A stretch of 64,000 bases of DNA, taken from positions 682,001-746,000 of the forward strand of contig NZ_CP048635.1 in assembly GCF_010669145.1 (NCBI RefSeq). Direction: 5' to 3'. Origin of the DNA: Rhizobium oryzihabitans. Lineage in GTDB: Bacteria > Pseudomonadota > Alphaproteobacteria > Rhizobiales > Rhizobiaceae. Below, in pieces: positions 63,752 to 64,000 of the stretch. A program made the translations under genes and the position numbers. The notes below the pieces were generated by a model. It saw only the letters and a program-made list of their open reading frames with translations. It searched no databases and was not told where the DNA came from. Position 1 is the first letter of the stretch, and each line of letters begins with the position of its first letter.

Positions 63752-64000
63752 ATGATTGGTCTCGGTTTGATCGGCCTGTTGCTTGCCGCATGCGACGACA
63801 ATGCCAAGACAACAGCCGCGCCACCGCAATCGGTCCGCGTAGTTCACGCTGCAATGATCGAGCATCAGCGCAGCACTGGCGTCACAGGCGAGATACGAGC
63901 GCGCATACAGACCGACCTCGCTTTCCGCTCTGCCGGCAAGGTCATAGAGCGGCGGGTGGATGTCGGTTCACATGTGCACGCCGGAGATGTTCTGGCACGG
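63752..64000 (+). CDS. RND efflux periplasmic adaptor, N-terminal part (cut by window end)
   Basis: Starts MIGLGLIGLLLAACDDNAKT: lipoprotein signal (LLAAC), then VRVVHAAMIEHQRSTGVTGEIR and the lipoyl-type GKVIERRVDVGSHVHAGDVLAR, typical of AcrA/HlyD-like adaptors of RND pumps. The frame continues past the end. An upstream extension of the frame is possible and the true start is uncertain. Confidence 0.75.
   Translation, partial: MIGLGLIGLLLAACDDNAKTTAAPPQSVRVVHAAMIEHQRSTGVTGEIRARIQTDLAFRSAGKVIERRVDVGSHVHAGDVLAR

Noticed and set aside
1..64000. CRISPR arrays, rRNA, replication origin
   Set aside because: No regularly spaced direct repeats, rRNA-like sequence or repABC/dnaA-type origin seen anywhere in the window.

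Overview
The window reads as chromosomal DNA of a Rhizobiaceae alphaproteobacterium, most like the Agrobacterium/Rhizobium group. The evidence is high GC, dense collinear housekeeping blocks (ftsEX, hisC-tyrA, cobST, aroKB, xerD, accA, rpmB), interspersed G/C-rich palindromic elements, and a tRNA-Arg(CCU) gene interrupted by a group I intron of the kind described in Agrobacterium. No species can be named from sequence alone.

Layout. 1-27.3 kb is core: cell division (ftsE/ftsX), phospholipid acylation (plsC), aromatic/histidine amino acid metabolism (hisC, prephenate dehydrogenase, aroK, aroB), methylglyoxal detoxification (gloB), ribosomal protein L28, a queuosine-precursor transporter behind a candidate preQ1-type pseudoknot, cobaltochelatase CobST, BolA, XerD, AccA, an L,D-transpeptidase, a His-rich CobW-type zinc GTPase with a Zur-like site, a D,D-carboxypeptidase and an M20 amidohydrolase. 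27.4-29.6 kb holds the intron-containing tRNA-Arg, two small accessory genes and decayed sugar-catabolism fragments. 29.8-39.9 kb is envelope and protein quality control: pbpC with its alpha-2-macroglobulin partner, then a Trm112 / Lon-N / YbbN operon and a YbaK/ProX-type deacylase.

From tRNA-Gly (40161-40235) to the right edge the content is accessory: a persulfide/sulfur module (peroxiredoxin-ArsR facing Blh-YeeE-YeeE-TauE-AhpD-like), then glycogen phosphorylase, DUF2934, acetate kinase and a MaoC-phosphotransacylase fusion that together look like a low-oxygen carbon/ATP module (an FNR/FixK-type box lies upstream of glgP). A TetR gene and an HlyD/RbbA/YhhJ-type efflux operon with a large palindromic operator follow. 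Then come an ECF sigma factor with a probable anti-sigma and a CnrX-like periplasmic sensor, a transposase remnant, a run of small exported proteins and the start of an RND-type adaptor.

Four genes (alpha-2-macroglobulin, glgP, rbbA, DUF3313 lipoprotein) are each broken by the apparent loss of one base in a G/C run of 4-5. This looks more like systematic homopolymer undercalling than four real pseudogenes, and it affects how these genes should be read. No CRISPR array, rRNA, phage integrase or replication origin was seen.
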